A DNA stretch of 64,000 bases from CAZGWE01 sp964529405 (GCA_964529405.1 CAZGWE010000001.1:36965-100964); one strand, 5' to 3'; shown: positions 23,341-36,184, numbered from the stretch's first letter. Translations and numbers: made by a program. The notes: generated by a model from the letters alone, not told the origin.

Positions 23341-24216
23341 TTAACTTTCCATTACCCGCAGCCGTTTGATTCGGTCTTGGATCGGCGGGTGGGTCGAGAA
23401 CCAGGTTGAAACGTTGATATTTTTGAAAGGGTTGGCGATGTAGAGATGGGCGGTGGCCCGATTGGCTACCTCAAGCGGCTCTTTGTCTTTGGCGATGATC
23501 TCCAGCGCCTCGGCCAGACCCTCCGGAAAACGGGTCAAAAGGGCGCCGGAAGCGTCGGCCAGGTACTCCCGTTTTCGACTGATAGCCAGTTGGATCAGAC
23601 TGGCGGCAATGGGAGCCAGAATAGCCAAAACGATACCGATCAGAATAAGATATTGATTATTGTTATCGCGGTCGCTTCGTCCCCGGAACCAGAGGCTGCG
23701 CATAAACCAATCAGAAGCCAGGGCGACAACACCGACCAGCACTACGACAATGGTCATTAGACGAATATCATAATTGCCAACATGAGAGAGCTCATGGGCG
23801 ATAACGCCCTCAAGCTGGCGCTTACCCAACTTATCAAGCAGACCCGAAGTCACGGCGATAGAAGCGTGTTTTGGATCGCGCCCAGTTGCAAAAGCATTGG
23901 GAGCCGAATCTTCTATTAGATAAATCTTTGGTTTAGGCAATCCCGCCGTGATAGCCAGGTTTTCAACCGCTTGGTGCAGATCCATAAAAGGCTCGCGGCG
24001 CGGCACTTCGCGGGCTTGCGAAGCCAGAAGCGTAATGGAATCGGAATAATAATAGCTGACCAGTGCCTGGACAAGACTGAAAATGACTGCTAAAACCAGA
24101 ATGGCCGGATTATTATAAATCCGGGCTAAGACCCAGCCTAAACCAATAATCAGGATTAAAAACAATCCGATGAGAAAGGCTGTCCTGTTCTTGTTTGAAT
24201 CAATTTGATCGTACAT
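23341..24216 (-). CDS. htpX: HtpX-like M48 membrane zinc protease
   Basis: Degrades damaged membrane proteins. Two N-terminal helices (TAFLIGLFLILIIGLGWVL, AILVLAVIFSLVQALVSYYY), the zinc motif HELSH in GVIAHELSHVGNYD (near residue 138), two further helices, and the third ligand Glu in REYLADASGALLTR. Length 291 aa, as in the family. The ATG at 24216 (MYDQIDSNK) is preferred over an upstream TTG. It forms an operon with a DUF4870-like gene and lemA, a pairing common in bacteria. Confidence 0.93.
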   Translation of the reverse strand: MYDQIDSNKNRTAFLIGLFLILIIGLGWVLARIYNNPAILVLAVIFSLVQALVSYYYSDSITLLASQAREVPRREPFMDLHQAVENLAITAGLPKPKIYLIEDSAPNAFATGRDPKHASIAVTSGLLDKLGKRQLEGVIAHELSHVGNYDIRLMTIVVVLVGVVALASDWFMRSLWFRGRSDRDNNNQYLILIGIVLAILAPIAASLIQLAISRKREYLADASGALLTRFPEGLAEALEIIAKDKEPLEVANRATAHLYIANPFKNINVSTWFSTHPPIQDRIKRLRVMES

Positions 24217-24283
24217 TATTTTCAAACGTCAAACCGTAAGATGCAAATCCCAATCATTAATTCCAAAACAATCAAATGTCCGG

Positions 24284-24691
24284 TTATCGCTCAATGGCAT
24301 ATTTTCCGATCAGAGGAAGCGGTTTTTCTTTGCCCCGGCAAACATTAACAAATCCGATAATAATTTCTACCAGAGTGAAAAAAACCACCAGCCAACCAAG
24401 AACGGGCAGCCAGAAGAGCAAGATGCCCACCGCCCAAACAACAGCTAAAGCCAAGCCCTGACGGGCATGAAAAGCGACAAAAGAGTGTTTTTTGCTTAAA
24501 ACCAGGGGAACTAAAACAAGAATATTTAGATACGATATTGCCGCCATCAAGCGGTGTTTCATCTTTAAATCAATCAGGGGGAAATCGGTCTTAACGCCGA
24601 AAGCATCTTGTCTGATTCTTGTAAATTTCAATGCCACTTTCCCGATCCCCGCCTTGACACTCTTTTGAATTGCGTTGAGATGCTTTTTCAT
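24284..24691 (-). CDS. DUF4870-like membrane protein
   Basis: A 135-aa protein with a basic N terminus and, from about residue 60, two or three membrane helices (HRLMAAISYLNILVLVPLVL, GLALAVVWAVGILLFWLPVLGWLVVFFTLVEIIIGF) separated by SFVAFHARQG. The 'FH.RQ' motif between helices is characteristic of the DUF4870 family. The start at 24691 follows AAGGCGAAAGTGG. Function unknown. It sits between lemA and htpX. Confidence 0.75.
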   Translation of the reverse strand: MKKHLNAIQKSVKAGIGKVALKFTRIRQDAFGVKTDFPLIDLKMKHRLMAAISYLNILVLVPLVLSKKHSFVAFHARQGLALAVVWAVGILLFWLPVLGWLVVFFTLVEIIIGFVNVCRGKEKPLPLIGKYAIER

Positions 24692-24710
24692 ACGCCACTT
24701 TCGCCTTATA

Positions 24711-25268
24711 TTATTTATTATCTTCAAAACTTACTTTGACCGGTTCCTTAGCGACAGCTTCCGTCAACTCGAACAATTGTCTGGTCTTGAAACCGAGTAT
24801 ATTGGCAAAAATATTCGTCGGAAAGGAACGAACCGCGATATTCAAATCGCGGACGTTGCCGTTGTAAAAACGCCGGGCGGCTTGGATTTTATCTTCTGTA
24901 TCGGTCAGTTCGTCCTGCAATTTAGAAAAGTTAGCGTTGGCCTTCAGATCGGGATAAGCCTCCGCCACGGCGAAGATCGATTTGAGTGTTTCGGAGAGTT
25001 GGTTCTCGGCTTTTGATTTCTCGGCCACGCTTTTTGCCCCGAGGGCCTCCGCCCTGGCGTTGGTCACCTCTTCAAAGACCGACTTCTCATGCTTGGCGTA
25101 ACCTTTAACCGTTTCAATCAAGTTGGGGATTAAATCGTATCGCCGTTTGAGCTGGACGTCAATGTCGCTCCAGGCTTCATCGGTCCGGACATTCAACGTC
25201 ACCAAACGATTGTATATTGCCATCAAGATCAAGGCAACAACCACAATGGCCCCGATTGTTATCAACAT
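24711..25268 (-). CDS. lemA: LemA family protein
   Basis: A 185-aa protein with one N-terminal membrane helix (LITIGAIVVVALILMAIYN), the family signature NVRTDEAWSDIDVQLKRRYDLIPNLIETVKGYAKHE, and long helices with AEAYPDLKANANFSKLQDEL and ARRFYNGNVRDLNI. Role poorly defined. It is usually next to membrane proteases, as here with htpX, probably as part of an envelope stress unit. Confidence 0.93.
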   Translation of the reverse strand: MLITIGAIVVVALILMAIYNRLVTLNVRTDEAWSDIDVQLKRRYDLIPNLIETVKGYAKHEKSVFEEVTNARAEALGAKSVAEKSKAENQLSETLKSIFAVAEAYPDLKANANFSKLQDELTDTEDKIQAARRFYNGNVRDLNIAVRSFPTNIFANILGFKTRQLFELTEAVAKEPVKVSFEDNK

Positions 25269-25305
25269 ACGGACTCCTTTTTAACCCTAATTATATATAC
25301 AAACC

Positions 25306-27469
25306 TTATTGATTATACATAAAATAGAGATAAATACCATCGGTTGGTTTCGCTTCAGGATCGGCCGTGTCTTCGAGACGGGTGCTTAGAGTGAAAGTCG
25401 TGCCGTCGGATTTGTAAGCATAAAACCAACCTTCGGCGAATTTTGGATCAGCCGGGATATCTCCGATGAACTCCGAAACCAGCGCCTGGCTTAAAATATT
25501 GTCGGGAGAGTTTAATTTGGCCAAACTGCCAGCCGTCGGGTAGCTGCTGCGGCTGTCTTTATAAGCTTCAAGCGATTCGGCTAAACCGGCCAGGTCGGCC
25601 TTTCTCTTTTTATCGCCTGTCAGGTTTTGGTCGGATGCGATAATCGAAGCGCCATCCGGTTTGGCAATCTCATTGGCGACTCCGTAATCATAAAATTCCG
25701 CCACAATACGGATTTGCGAAACGGATGAAGACGGGGGGGCGGTAATTTGAAGGTCAATTTTGCGCAGCAATTTGTCGCGGACACCGATCCAGACATCGCC
25801 CGAGATGCCCTGAACCATCTCGGAGGAAATACCCAGGGCAGTCAATGAGTTGCCAATTTCCAGGCTGTCTAACTTATATTTGTAGGTTCTGGTTTTGCCA
25901 ACCTTCTCGTTGCCAAGCCGGGTCCCTTTGGCAGAAAAACCGGCTTTGCTATTGAAGGAAAAAATGTCTTTCTGAACTATTTTATCTTTGAGCGATTCCA
26001 GTTGGTTTTCTGGAACATCTGNNNNNNNNNNNNNNNAGTTGGTACTCCGTCCACTGGTCCGGCTTAGCCTCTTTATTAAATTTAACCGGCGCAGCACTTT
26101 TGACATAGAGGGTGTTATTGACATTTTTAAGGTTAACCGCGCTCTCGCCCGTAACCCGCTTCAGGATAAATTCGCCTTCATTGCCCTTTTGGCCGAAAAG
26201 CGCGCTAAAGTCAGCCACCACATCTTTGCTTGAAGCGCCCTGATATTGGTAAGAGGGATAATCGGCTTGGCTTTCCTGGCTGTTTGCCGTTTCGTCCAAG
26301 GTTCCCGAATCGGTCGAAGTTTCATCTGTTGTACTGCTATAATCGTAAGAATCGGAGGTTATGACGTCTTCGGTATAATCGGACGCGTAGTCGCTCGAGA
26401 CATCGTCAATCGAGCTTGACGCGGTTAAAATTGCCTGCAAAACGGGCGAAACCCGGAAATCGCCGAAAACCACCTCTGAACCATTATCTGCACTTGCCAG
26501 CAATGGTTTGGTTATTGGCGACTTGGAGGTCTTATCAATAGTCAAGGTCATACTGCCCTTGGACTTAAAATTCGACTGGCCTTTCATCGAAACAGCCGAG
26601 CGGACAATGGCAGATTGCGTCTTTTTAGGCAAACCTCCCCAAATTTTCTCCAGGCCGATGGCGCCGTAAATTTTTTCAAAGCCCAGAGAAAAAAGACCCG
26701 TTTCCGTTAACAAAATCAAGGTAAAAAGAAAGAGGAGAATACCGCCGCTGATGGCTATTTTGGGCGATTTAACAAAGTTCAACTTGGAAAGCAGCCTCTG
26801 GCCGGCTGCCCCGCTCTGGCCGACCAGCGAAGCTGCTTTTGCGGCAGGGGGAGCAATCGTCTGCCTGACTGCCGCAATTTCACTTTTTATCGGACCGGTC
26901 AAGCCGGTTTCAGCCAAGGGCAACTCCGGTTTTAACGGAATTTGGCTGGCCGGTGAAACTTCATCATTCTTGATTTGGCCGATTGGATTATCCGCGACAG
27001 GTTGTCCGGCTGCCGAAGCTATCATGGAGATAGGCGGCTGGGGCAAGGCGGCATTTTGATTTCCAATCGGACGGGTTGCCTCGGCTTGAGCCGGGGGCGA
27101 ATCAGGCTTTGGCAAAATCCGGTTGGCCGTCAAAACGGTTTTTGCGGCTTGATTGGCCGAATCGCCCGAGACTGGCTGGTTGCTGGTATAATTAGCTGCC
27201 GGAACCTTCTGGCCGACCTTTTCTTCGATATCTTTCGGTACGTTAAAAACAGCCGGTCCTTTCGCTATACTACCGGCAATATCATTTTCATCGAGCGAAC
27301 CGATGATGGAAGGATTGTTGCCGGTTGGCGTTTCCGGTATCGGCAGAGCGTCCTCCCAAGGACTGCCTGAAACTTTGGCGGGGTTTGTTTGAGTAGGTAC
27401 ACCGCCGGATTGAGCCTGCGGTTGCGCTGTTTCAGAACTCCCCAATGCTGTATTTGCTGAATCTGCCAC
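25306..27469 (-). CDS. Large membrane-anchored extracellular protein of unknown function, interrupted by a gap
   Basis: The N-terminal ~230 residues are Pro/Ala/Gln-rich and probably cytoplasmic. One membrane helix follows (KIAISGGILLFLFTLILLTETGLFSLGFEK), then an extracellular region with a Ser/Asp/Tyr-rich linker (DDVSSDYASDYTEDVITSDSYDYSS) and a beta-rich domain. Fifteen N (26022-26036) split the frame; the downstream part (DVPENQLESLKDKIVQKD...) is the same protein, as length and topic continue. The C-terminal part (KADLAGLAESLEAYKDSRSSYPTAGSLAKL...YAYKSDGTTFTLSTRLED) resembles pilin/pseudopilin C-terminal segments with the pattern 'YP...L...Y'. No operon partners. Confidence 0.75.
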
Positions 27470-27563
27470 TGGTCCGCCCTCCTTTAATAGTTCATAATGT
27501 TATTAAAGTTAATAAAGTAATTTCTATTGAACCTTGTGAACTCTAAGAACTTCACAAACTAAC

Positions 27564-28805
27564 TCACTTGCCTGTTTTTAAATATTCAAATGCCCGATCG
27601 AGCTGCTCATCCGCCGAAGTTTCGTCGCTGTTGCCGACCTGGACATCAGGCTCAATCCCCTGCTCGTCAATTGACCGGCCGCTCGGTGTGTACCACTTTG
27701 CCACCGTCACTTTGATGGCCGAGCCGTCAGAAAGGTCAGCTAACTCTTGAACGCTGCCCTTGCCGAATGTTTTGTCGCCAATAATCTTGCCGCCTCCCCT
27801 GTCTTGCAAGGCACCCGAAAATATCTCCGAAGCAGAAGCGGAACCTTTATTGACCAAAACCGCTACCTTAAAACCTTTCAGCCTGGGCCGGCCGGTTGTT
27901 TTATAGTCTTTACTCTTGCCATCTTTACCCTTTTCCGAAACAACCACTCCGCCGTCAATGAAGTTGCTGGCCAAATCAACGGAAGTTTCAAGATAGCCGC
28001 CCGGGTTATTGCGCAAGTCAACAATAATTCCGTCCGGCCGAGCTCGAAGAGCTTCGTCAACCACCCCCCCAAACAGCGCGGCGGTATCGCTGCCGAACTG
28101 GCGAATTTTAACAATCAAATACTTCTTGCCGTCCTGATCCTGATAATTCCACTCGACACTTTTTACTATGATCGTGTCTCTGGTGACGTCAATGCTGGTC
28201 GGCGCTTCTGTCCCTTCGCGCGCCATCTTTAGATTAACCTTTGTCCCCTTATCGCCTCGAATCTTATTGATGGTGGTGTCAAAACCGATTTCGGCTGTTT
28301 TTGAGCCGTCCACTTCCATAATTATATCGTTAGCTTTGATGCCCGCTTTCTCCGCCGGGGAACCGGACAGCGGGGCAACAACGGTTGGATAACCGTTTTT
28401 GGGAATGATTTCAATACCGATCCCGCCAAATTCACCGGCAATGTCCTCCCTAAAACGTTTGTTTTCATCCGGTTCGAAATAGATGGTGTAAGGGTCGCCG
28501 AGGGAAGCCAGCATACCGGAAATGGATCCCTGAAGCATCTTTTTTGAATCGGGCCCGAGAACAGTCTTTTCTTTTAATTTGTTCCAGGCTTCCCAATAAA
28601 GAGAAAAATCAACATCGGAGGGTTTGTTTGTCTCCGTGCCGACAATCCGGCCTACTCCGGCCGTCGTGATTTTAATGCCTTTTAACCCAAGGACGTAACC
28701 GCCGATGAAAAAGAAATACGCGGCCAATATCCCAAACAAAAAAATAGCGCTTTTTTTACCCAGCCTTTTTGGCTTCTTGTTGTCGCCATTTTTATACATG
28801 GTCAT
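27564..28805 (-). CDS. C-terminal processing peptidase (S41)
   Basis: A tail-specific serine protease acting on the outer face of the membrane. N-terminal membrane helix (KKSAIFLFGILAAYFFFIGGYVLG), PDZ domain (SPAEKAGIKANDIIMEVDG), then the S41 core with DLRNNPGGYLE, the catalytic Ser in GSASASEIFSGAL and the Lys in GDKTFGKGSVQE. 413 aa, normal length. A TATAAT box lies only a few bases before the first ATG, so translation may be nearly leaderless. Confidence 0.95.
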   Translation of the reverse strand: MTMYKNGDNKKPKRLGKKSAIFLFGILAAYFFFIGGYVLGLKGIKITTAGVGRIVGTETNKPSDVDFSLYWEAWNKLKEKTVLGPDSKKMLQGSISGMLASLGDPYTIYFEPDENKRFREDIAGEFGGIGIEIIPKNGYPTVVAPLSGSPAEKAGIKANDIIMEVDGSKTAEIGFDTTINKIRGDKGTKVNLKMAREGTEAPTSIDVTRDTIIVKSVEWNYQDQDGKKYLIVKIRQFGSDTAALFGGVVDEALRARPDGIIVDLRNNPGGYLETSVDLASNFIDGGVVVSEKGKDGKSKDYKTTGRPRLKGFKVAVLVNKGSASASEIFSGALQDRGGGKIIGDKTFGKGSVQELADLSDGSAIKVTVAKWYTPSGRSIDEQGIEPDVQVGNSDETSADEQLDRAFEYLKTGK

Positions 28806-28846
28806 ATTATAACAAGAAAAGAATCAAAGCGGAATAACCTCGCCCC

Positions 28847-30085
28847 TTATGGCCTGATAATCCTCATCGCCTTGACTTGCTCCTTCTTATAACCTCTCTT
28901 TTCGCCCAACGGGTCGTGCATGGCATATTTGCCGTCGGCAATCTTTGATTTCAGGACGACGAAGTGGGAAACGCCATAGGAGTTGCCCATATCAACACCC
29001 ATAGCAATGCCGACGATTACAGGATGGTTCGAGGCCAGTTCGGAATCAACCGTGTTCCAATTGACAGGTTGGCTGCCGCCGTCGCTGACAATGGGCGTAT
29101 GCAACAGCGCCCCGTCGCTCCTTCCGCCATGGACAAAGGACGAAGCATCGGAAGCAGTCGCCGGCGTGTAATTGCCGCCGTAATATTTAGCAATCATGGC
29201 CAATGAGGTAATCAGGCAGCCGTACAGACCGATGGTGGCGTAATCGCCGATTTTATAATCTTTCCAACGGCTATCCGTTTGAGTGTAGAACCAGCTACCT
29301 TCGGTGGCAGAAACCAGGTCGCCGCCGGCCCCAATCGAGGCCGCAATGATTTTATCAATCTTAACCTGCAATTCGGCCACTTTTTGTTTGGCCTCTTCCT
29401 CCTGGTCTTTAAGTTCGGAGATCATTGCCGTCGTGTCGTTCAGCAATCTTGATTTGGTTGTTTTCTGCGTTTCAAGATTTTTTTGTTGGGTTAATTGGTC
29501 GGATTTAAGACCTTGAAGCAGCAGCAATTGGCTCGTGTTGTCGCTCTTCCTCTGATTGAGTTCAGCCTTGATACCCTCGATCCTGTTCATAGTCAGATCA
29601 ATTTGCTGTCTGATCGAATCGTAGTACTCCTGTTTGGTCATCATTTCGGAGAGATTATTGGAACCGATAATGGCAGTCAGGAGACCCTCTTCGCCCTCCA
29701 TATACCAGGAAGCGACCACGCTGCCCAGCTTTTCCTTTTCTTTAGCCAGATTATCCTCTTCGACAGCAATTTCTGCCGCTAAATCGTCTATCTGTCCTTG
29801 TGTCGCCTTTATCTTGTTCTCGGTGTCGTTAATAGCAGCCTCCGTATTGGAAATTTTATTCTCCACGATTGAAATTTGGGTCTTAACCGTCTCGGCCACT
29901 TTTTGTTTTTGCTCCGCCTTTTTTTTGGCTTCGGCAGCCTGGGCGGCATAATATTCCCTTTCTTGGATGCTCTGATCAAGCGTCGAAGCGATGGCGCTTT
30001 GAAAGTTTAACAAAAAAAGCGCCATTACCGACAGGATAAAGCCGTTCCGGAAAAAAAATGTCTTGATTGTTAGAGCTTGTTTCAC
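28847..30085 (-). CDS. Coiled-coil envelope protein with C39-like cysteine peptidase domain, probable FtsEX-controlled hydrolase
   Basis: Signal peptide (FFFRNGFILSVMALFLLNFQSAIA), then about 220 residues of coiled coil (KVAETVKTQISIVENKISNTEAAINDTE...), as in EnvC/PcsB-type partners of FtsX. The C-terminal domain has Cys in GLYGCLITSLAMIAKYYG, His in YGVSHFVVLKS and then a HDPLGE turn, a C39-like papain-fold pattern. Where EnvC has a LytM domain and PcsB a CHAP domain, this protein has the C39-like fold. It lies directly downstream of ftsX. The GTG start at 30085 follows GGTGGGGG; an earlier TTG adds nine residues. Confidence 0.85.
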   Translation of the reverse strand: MKQALTIKTFFFRNGFILSVMALFLLNFQSAIASTLDQSIQEREYYAAQAAEAKKKAEQKQKVAETVKTQISIVENKISNTEAAINDTENKIKATQGQIDDLAAEIAVEEDNLAKEKEKLGSVVASWYMEGEEGLLTAIIGSNNLSEMMTKQEYYDSIRQQIDLTMNRIEGIKAELNQRKSDNTSQLLLLQGLKSDQLTQQKNLETQKTTKSRLLNDTTAMISELKDQEEEAKQKVAELQVKIDKIIAASIGAGGDLVSATEGSWFYTQTDSRWKDYKIGDYATIGLYGCLITSLAMIAKYYGGNYTPATASDASSFVHGGRSDGALLHTPIVSDGGSQPVNWNTVDSELASNHPVIVGIAMGVDMGNSYGVSHFVVLKSKIADGKYAMHDPLGEKRGYKKEQVKAMRIIRP

Positions 30086-30185
30086 TTTACCCCCACCGGC
30101 AATACGATCCAACAGATTCCGCCTTTGCTCTATTATAGCACTAAAACACGAAGTCGCAAAAAGTGCTGCCGGAGCCGCTGCCCGG

Positions 30186-31094
30186 CTACTTCAGATGTTT
30201 TCTGATGGCCAGAACCGAGCACAAAATGCCCAGCAGCAAACCGACGGCAAATTGGACGAGAACAATAAACCAAATGCTAAAACCAAGATAACTTGAACTC
30301 AGATTGGTGGTACCAAGATAGTTTTCAACATCAGGTACAACCAACCGGAAGATAGAGTAAAAAACCAGGGACGAAATAATCGCGGCTAACAAACCATAGC
30401 CGATGCCCTCAATAATAAATGGTCCGCGGACATACCAATCGGAGGCGCCAACAAGCTTCATAATCTCAATCTCTTCGCGGCGGGCAAAAATAGTCAGACG
30501 TATCGTATTATAAATAACCAGAACGGAGATCAAAACAAAAACAAGGGAGAGGCTCCAGCCGGACAGTTTTATAAACGAGGTAATTTTGACCAGCCGATCA
30601 ATCAGGTCCTTGTTTTTCTTGTAGCTGATCTCTTTGACAAGCGGCTTGTAATCAGCGGAGTTCAAAAAGTTGTTGATTTTTTCCAGATTTTCCGGCATCT
30701 CCGTCTGGATTTCTAAACTTCTCGGCAACGGGTTATCGGTCTCGGAGATCACATTCCGGATTTTTTCATTATCCTTGTTGCGTTCGCGCCATAACTCCAG
30801 CGCCTTTTCCTTGGAGATATATTCGACGCTTTTAATATCCGACCTGCCAAGCAAGATGTTTTGAATAGCAAAGATCTGGTCCTTGGAGGTCGTGTCGTTA
30901 AAATAAACCGACATATCAACTTTGCTGCGCAAGGTTTCCGTCGTTTTGCCGGTGATAATCAACAAGCCGGAGAAAAAGGAGATCGTAACCAAGGTTAAGA
31001 TCATAATCAAAGTGGCTGCCAGCGAGAGCCAGCGGTTGCGCCAAAAAGAGACAAGGGCGGTTTTGATAATGCGATAGAAAGAAATTAGCAGCAT
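30186..31094 (-). CDS. ftsX: Cell division protein FtsX
   Basis: Permease-like half of the FtsEX complex, which activates wall hydrolases at the septum. The 302-aa protein has four membrane helices: one near residue 22, then the ~130-residue extracellular loop (DMSVYFNDTTSKDQIFAIQN...RSLEIQTEMPENLEKINNFL), then three C-terminal helices containing TIRLTIFARREEIEIMKLVGAS, the conserved cytoplasmic coupling loop. It lies between ftsE and the coiled-coil peptidase gene. Confidence 0.95.
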   Translation of the reverse strand: MLLISFYRIIKTALVSFWRNRWLSLAATLIMILTLVTISFFSGLLIITGKTTETLRSKVDMSVYFNDTTSKDQIFAIQNILLGRSDIKSVEYISKEKALELWRERNKDNEKIRNVISETDNPLPRSLEIQTEMPENLEKINNFLNSADYKPLVKEISYKKNKDLIDRLVKITSFIKLSGWSLSLVFVLISVLVIYNTIRLTIFARREEIEIMKLVGASDWYVRGPFIIEGIGYGLLAAIISSLVFYSIFRLVVPDVENYLGTTNLSSSYLGFSIWFIVLVQFAVGLLLGILCSVLAIRKHLK

Positions 31095-31183
31095 AACAAA
31101 TATTTTTTAATCTTTAATTTAAAATTTTTTAAACATCAAGGGGGTTATCTTGCGTTTTCAAATTTAAAATTATAAATTTTTAA

Positions 31184-31965
31184 TTATAGTAAATACTTTC
31201 CCTTCTCCTGGTCCGAAATGATTTTACCCTCCCGCATAGTGATAACGCGGCGCTCCAAAGTGTCAACGACTCGCGGTCGTGGGTGGCCAGTAAAACAATA
31301 GTTCCCTGGCTGTTAATCTTAAATAACAGTTCGATAATCTCCCAGGTTGTGACCGGATCCAGGTTGCCTGTCGGTTCGTCGGCAATCAGTAATTTCGGTT
31401 GGTGAACCAAAGCCCGAGCAATAGAAACGCGCTGTTTTTCACCGCCGGAAAGCTCCTCGCTCATGGCTTGAGCCCGGCTGGTTAAACCGACCAGTTCGAT
31501 GATTTTGGGCACGCGGGTTTTGATTTCCTCATTGGTAGCATCGGCCACTTCCAGGGCAAAAGCAATATTCTCGAACACCGTCTTGCGCGGCAATATTTTA
31601 AAATCCTGAAAGATGACGCCGACTTTGCGACGGTAGAAGGGTAAATCTCTTTTTTTCAATTTGACAATATTGCGTCCGGCCACCAGAATTTTGCCGCAAC
31701 TTGGCGACTCTTCGCAGGTTAGGAGCCTGATCAGGGTTGACTTGCCGGCGCCGGAGGGGCCGACAAGCGAGATAAACTCGCCCAAATAAACCTTAAAAGA
31801 GACAATGTCAACTGCCCTGATATTGCCGGGATAAATTTTTGAGACACCCTCAAACTCAATGACAACATTGCTGTCATTTTTGACGTTTTCCCCGCTCTCG
31901 TTTGTCTGATTTGTTTTTGTTTTAAGAGCACTGATCCGCTCTTTAAGGTTTAAATCCGAAGACAT
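31184..31965 (-). CDS. ftsE: Cell division ATP-binding protein FtsE, with a single-base frameshift near the end
   Basis: ATPase subunit of FtsEX. Walker A GPSGAGKST, Q-loop VIFQDFKILP, signature LSGGEKQRVSIARAL, Walker B LLIADEPTGNLD, and His in LLATHDRE. After ATHDRE (about 31270) the frame as written gives an unrelated tail, but the next frame reads VVDTLERRVITMREGKIIS and ends at 31184, exactly the FtsE consensus. One base appears to be missing at the GAGTCGTT site. The N terminus carries about 30 extra residues before the ABC domain (LNLKERISALKTKTNQ). Confidence 0.92.
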
Positions 31966-32088
31966 GCGCCCCGACTTATTTCTTAAATTCTGCTTTTAAC
32001 ACCCTCCATTTTACCACACAAAAACAACTGGCGTAAAGGCGCCCCCTCTTAACGCCCTAAAGCTTCTAAGCTTCTTTTAAGCGGCCGG

Positions 32089-34920
<2,832 letters not shown>

Positions 34921-34934
34921 AGTAATTCCAAATA

Positions 34935-35020
34935 AAATAGCTAAGGATTAGCAGCTCGTAGCTTGGGAATCGAAAATTTTCCCAACCTCTAGCTATTGTT
35001 TTCTAGCTACTGATCTATTT
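34935..35020. repeat. Word-arm hairpin upstream of secA
   Basis: The arms are built of AGCTAG-like words: AAATAGCTAAGGATTAGCAG on the left and CTAGCTATTGTTTTCTAGCT plus ACTGATCTATTT on the right, closed at the tip by TTGGGAA/TTCCCAA. It lies 14 bases upstream of the secA start on the minus strand, where it would form the 5' leader. Confidence 0.55.
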
Positions 35021-35188
35021 GATTCTACCAGATTCGAGCACATTTTGGAATGAGTACCGACATTTAGCTATTCTTCTCTTTGAAGAAGCCCCGCAGCCCT
35101 AGCCCAAATAAAATAGTACCACTTTATCCGTACGGTAAGAAAATGGTGTTATTTTGGATTCAATCAAATAGCAAAACTTGTTTATTAA
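35021..35188. other. Spacer between secA and the Nudix gene
   Basis: A second imperfect inverted repeat, CCAAATAAAATA to TGTTATTTTGG (about 35103-35157), encloses ATCCGTACGG, a core also found in the hairpin at 9433. No gene seen. Confidence 0.4.
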
Positions 35189-35671
35189 CTATTTTAAGCC
35201 GCTGTTAAATATGGGCGGGTTGAATCCATATCTTTCAATATACTTGTTAAAATTAGATCGGCTGGCCAGCGACAGATTTTCAGGTTTTATAGACTCTAGC
35301 GAAACCCATTCAATCGCTTCGCACTTCTCTGGTTCCATAATGATTGGCTCGCCAGAAACGTGTTTGGCCACATAGGATGGTGAGACCCAATGTTGACCCT
35401 CCTCCTCAAGAATGTGATCTACAACTTCCAAAAATTCAAGAACTTCGATCGCAAAATTGTATTCTTCGGCAATTTCGCGCTTGACAGCATCAGCGCACTT
35501 TTCGCCAAATTCAACGCCGCCGCCTGGAAAATCCCATTTGCCGCTCTCGTTGCTGGCTTTTTTACCCCTCTTGGCCACGAAAACCTTGCCCTCGGAATTA
35601 AAAATCATGGCACCGGAACCGACACCAATATAATCAACGCCCTTTTTATAAGGTATTTTTTCTTTACGCAT
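35189..35671 (-). CDS. Nudix hydrolase
   Basis: A 160-aa pyrophosphohydrolase with a complete Nudix box, GGVEFGEKCADAVKREIAEEY (G-x5-E-x7-REIxEE), near residue 50, preceded by KWDFPGG. The substrate cannot be deduced; a nucleoside diphosphate or a damaged nucleotide is likely. First of a block of small metabolic genes (Nudix, HIT, deoxyribosyltransferase-like), which together suggest nucleotide clean-up or salvage. Confidence 0.92.
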   Translation of the reverse strand: MRKEKIPYKKGVDYIGVGSGAMIFNSEGKVFVAKRGKKASNESGKWDFPGGGVEFGEKCADAVKREIAEEYNFAIEVLEFLEVVDHILEEEGQHWVSPSYVAKHVSGEPIIMEPEKCEAIEWVSLESIKPENLSLASRSNFNKYIERYGFNPPIFNSGLK

Positions 35672-35713
35672 AGAAATTATTGATGCATCTTGCCCATCGA
35701 TAGCAAACTTATA

Positions 35714-36184
35714 TTATTTATTAAGCAAATAATTTCTAATTAAACCCGCGTACTTTGATTTCAGCGCCGGCATAGCAATATTTCGGTGTTTCAATTTTTC
35801 ATAAAGATCATCATTCATAAATCGAGGAAAAACATGGAGGTGATAGTGGAAAACATGCTGATCGCCAGCCGGCTCATTATTTTGCTGCAATGTAACACCT
35901 TCGCATTGATAAATTTCTTTTAGTGCCAAAGCAACTTTCTTGGAGATTTCATGAATGTAGGCTAAATTATCCGATGGCAGATCATAGAGATTCTCATAAT
36001 GCTTGCTTGGCGAAATAATTACATGAATAGGGTGGCTAGCGTATTGAAACGAGGACATAAAAACAATTGCTTTTTTATCCTTAAAAACAATATCTGACTG
36101 CAAAATTAAGGTATCAGGACTTTCCGTTCCGCCAGCACCCAAGCAAATGGGACATTTATAATCATCTGGCGCATGATTAAACAT
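35714..36184 (-). CDS. HIT-family nucleotide hydrolase/transferase
   Basis: A 156-aa protein with the histidine triad HYHLHVFP (near residue 115) and an N-terminal CPICLG, a zinc-like pair typical of HIT proteins of the Hint/GalT type. The start at 36184 (MFNHAPDDYKCPICLGAGG) is chosen because 37 codons upstream show no family similarity. The substrate is unknown; these enzymes remove AMP or phosphates from nucleotide conjugates. Confidence 0.9.
   Translation of the reverse strand: MFNHAPDDYKCPICLGAGGTESPDTLILQSDIVFKDKKAIVFMSSFQYASHPIHVIISPSKHYENLYDLPSDNLAYIHEISKKVALALKEIYQCEGVTLQQNNEPAGDQHVFHYHLHVFPRFMNDDLYEKLKHRNIAMPALKSKYAGLIRNYLLNK

Noticed and set aside
26022..26036. Two separate genes at 25.3-27.5 kb
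   Set aside because: The right-hand part has no plausible start after the gap and continues the extracellular domain of the left-hand part.
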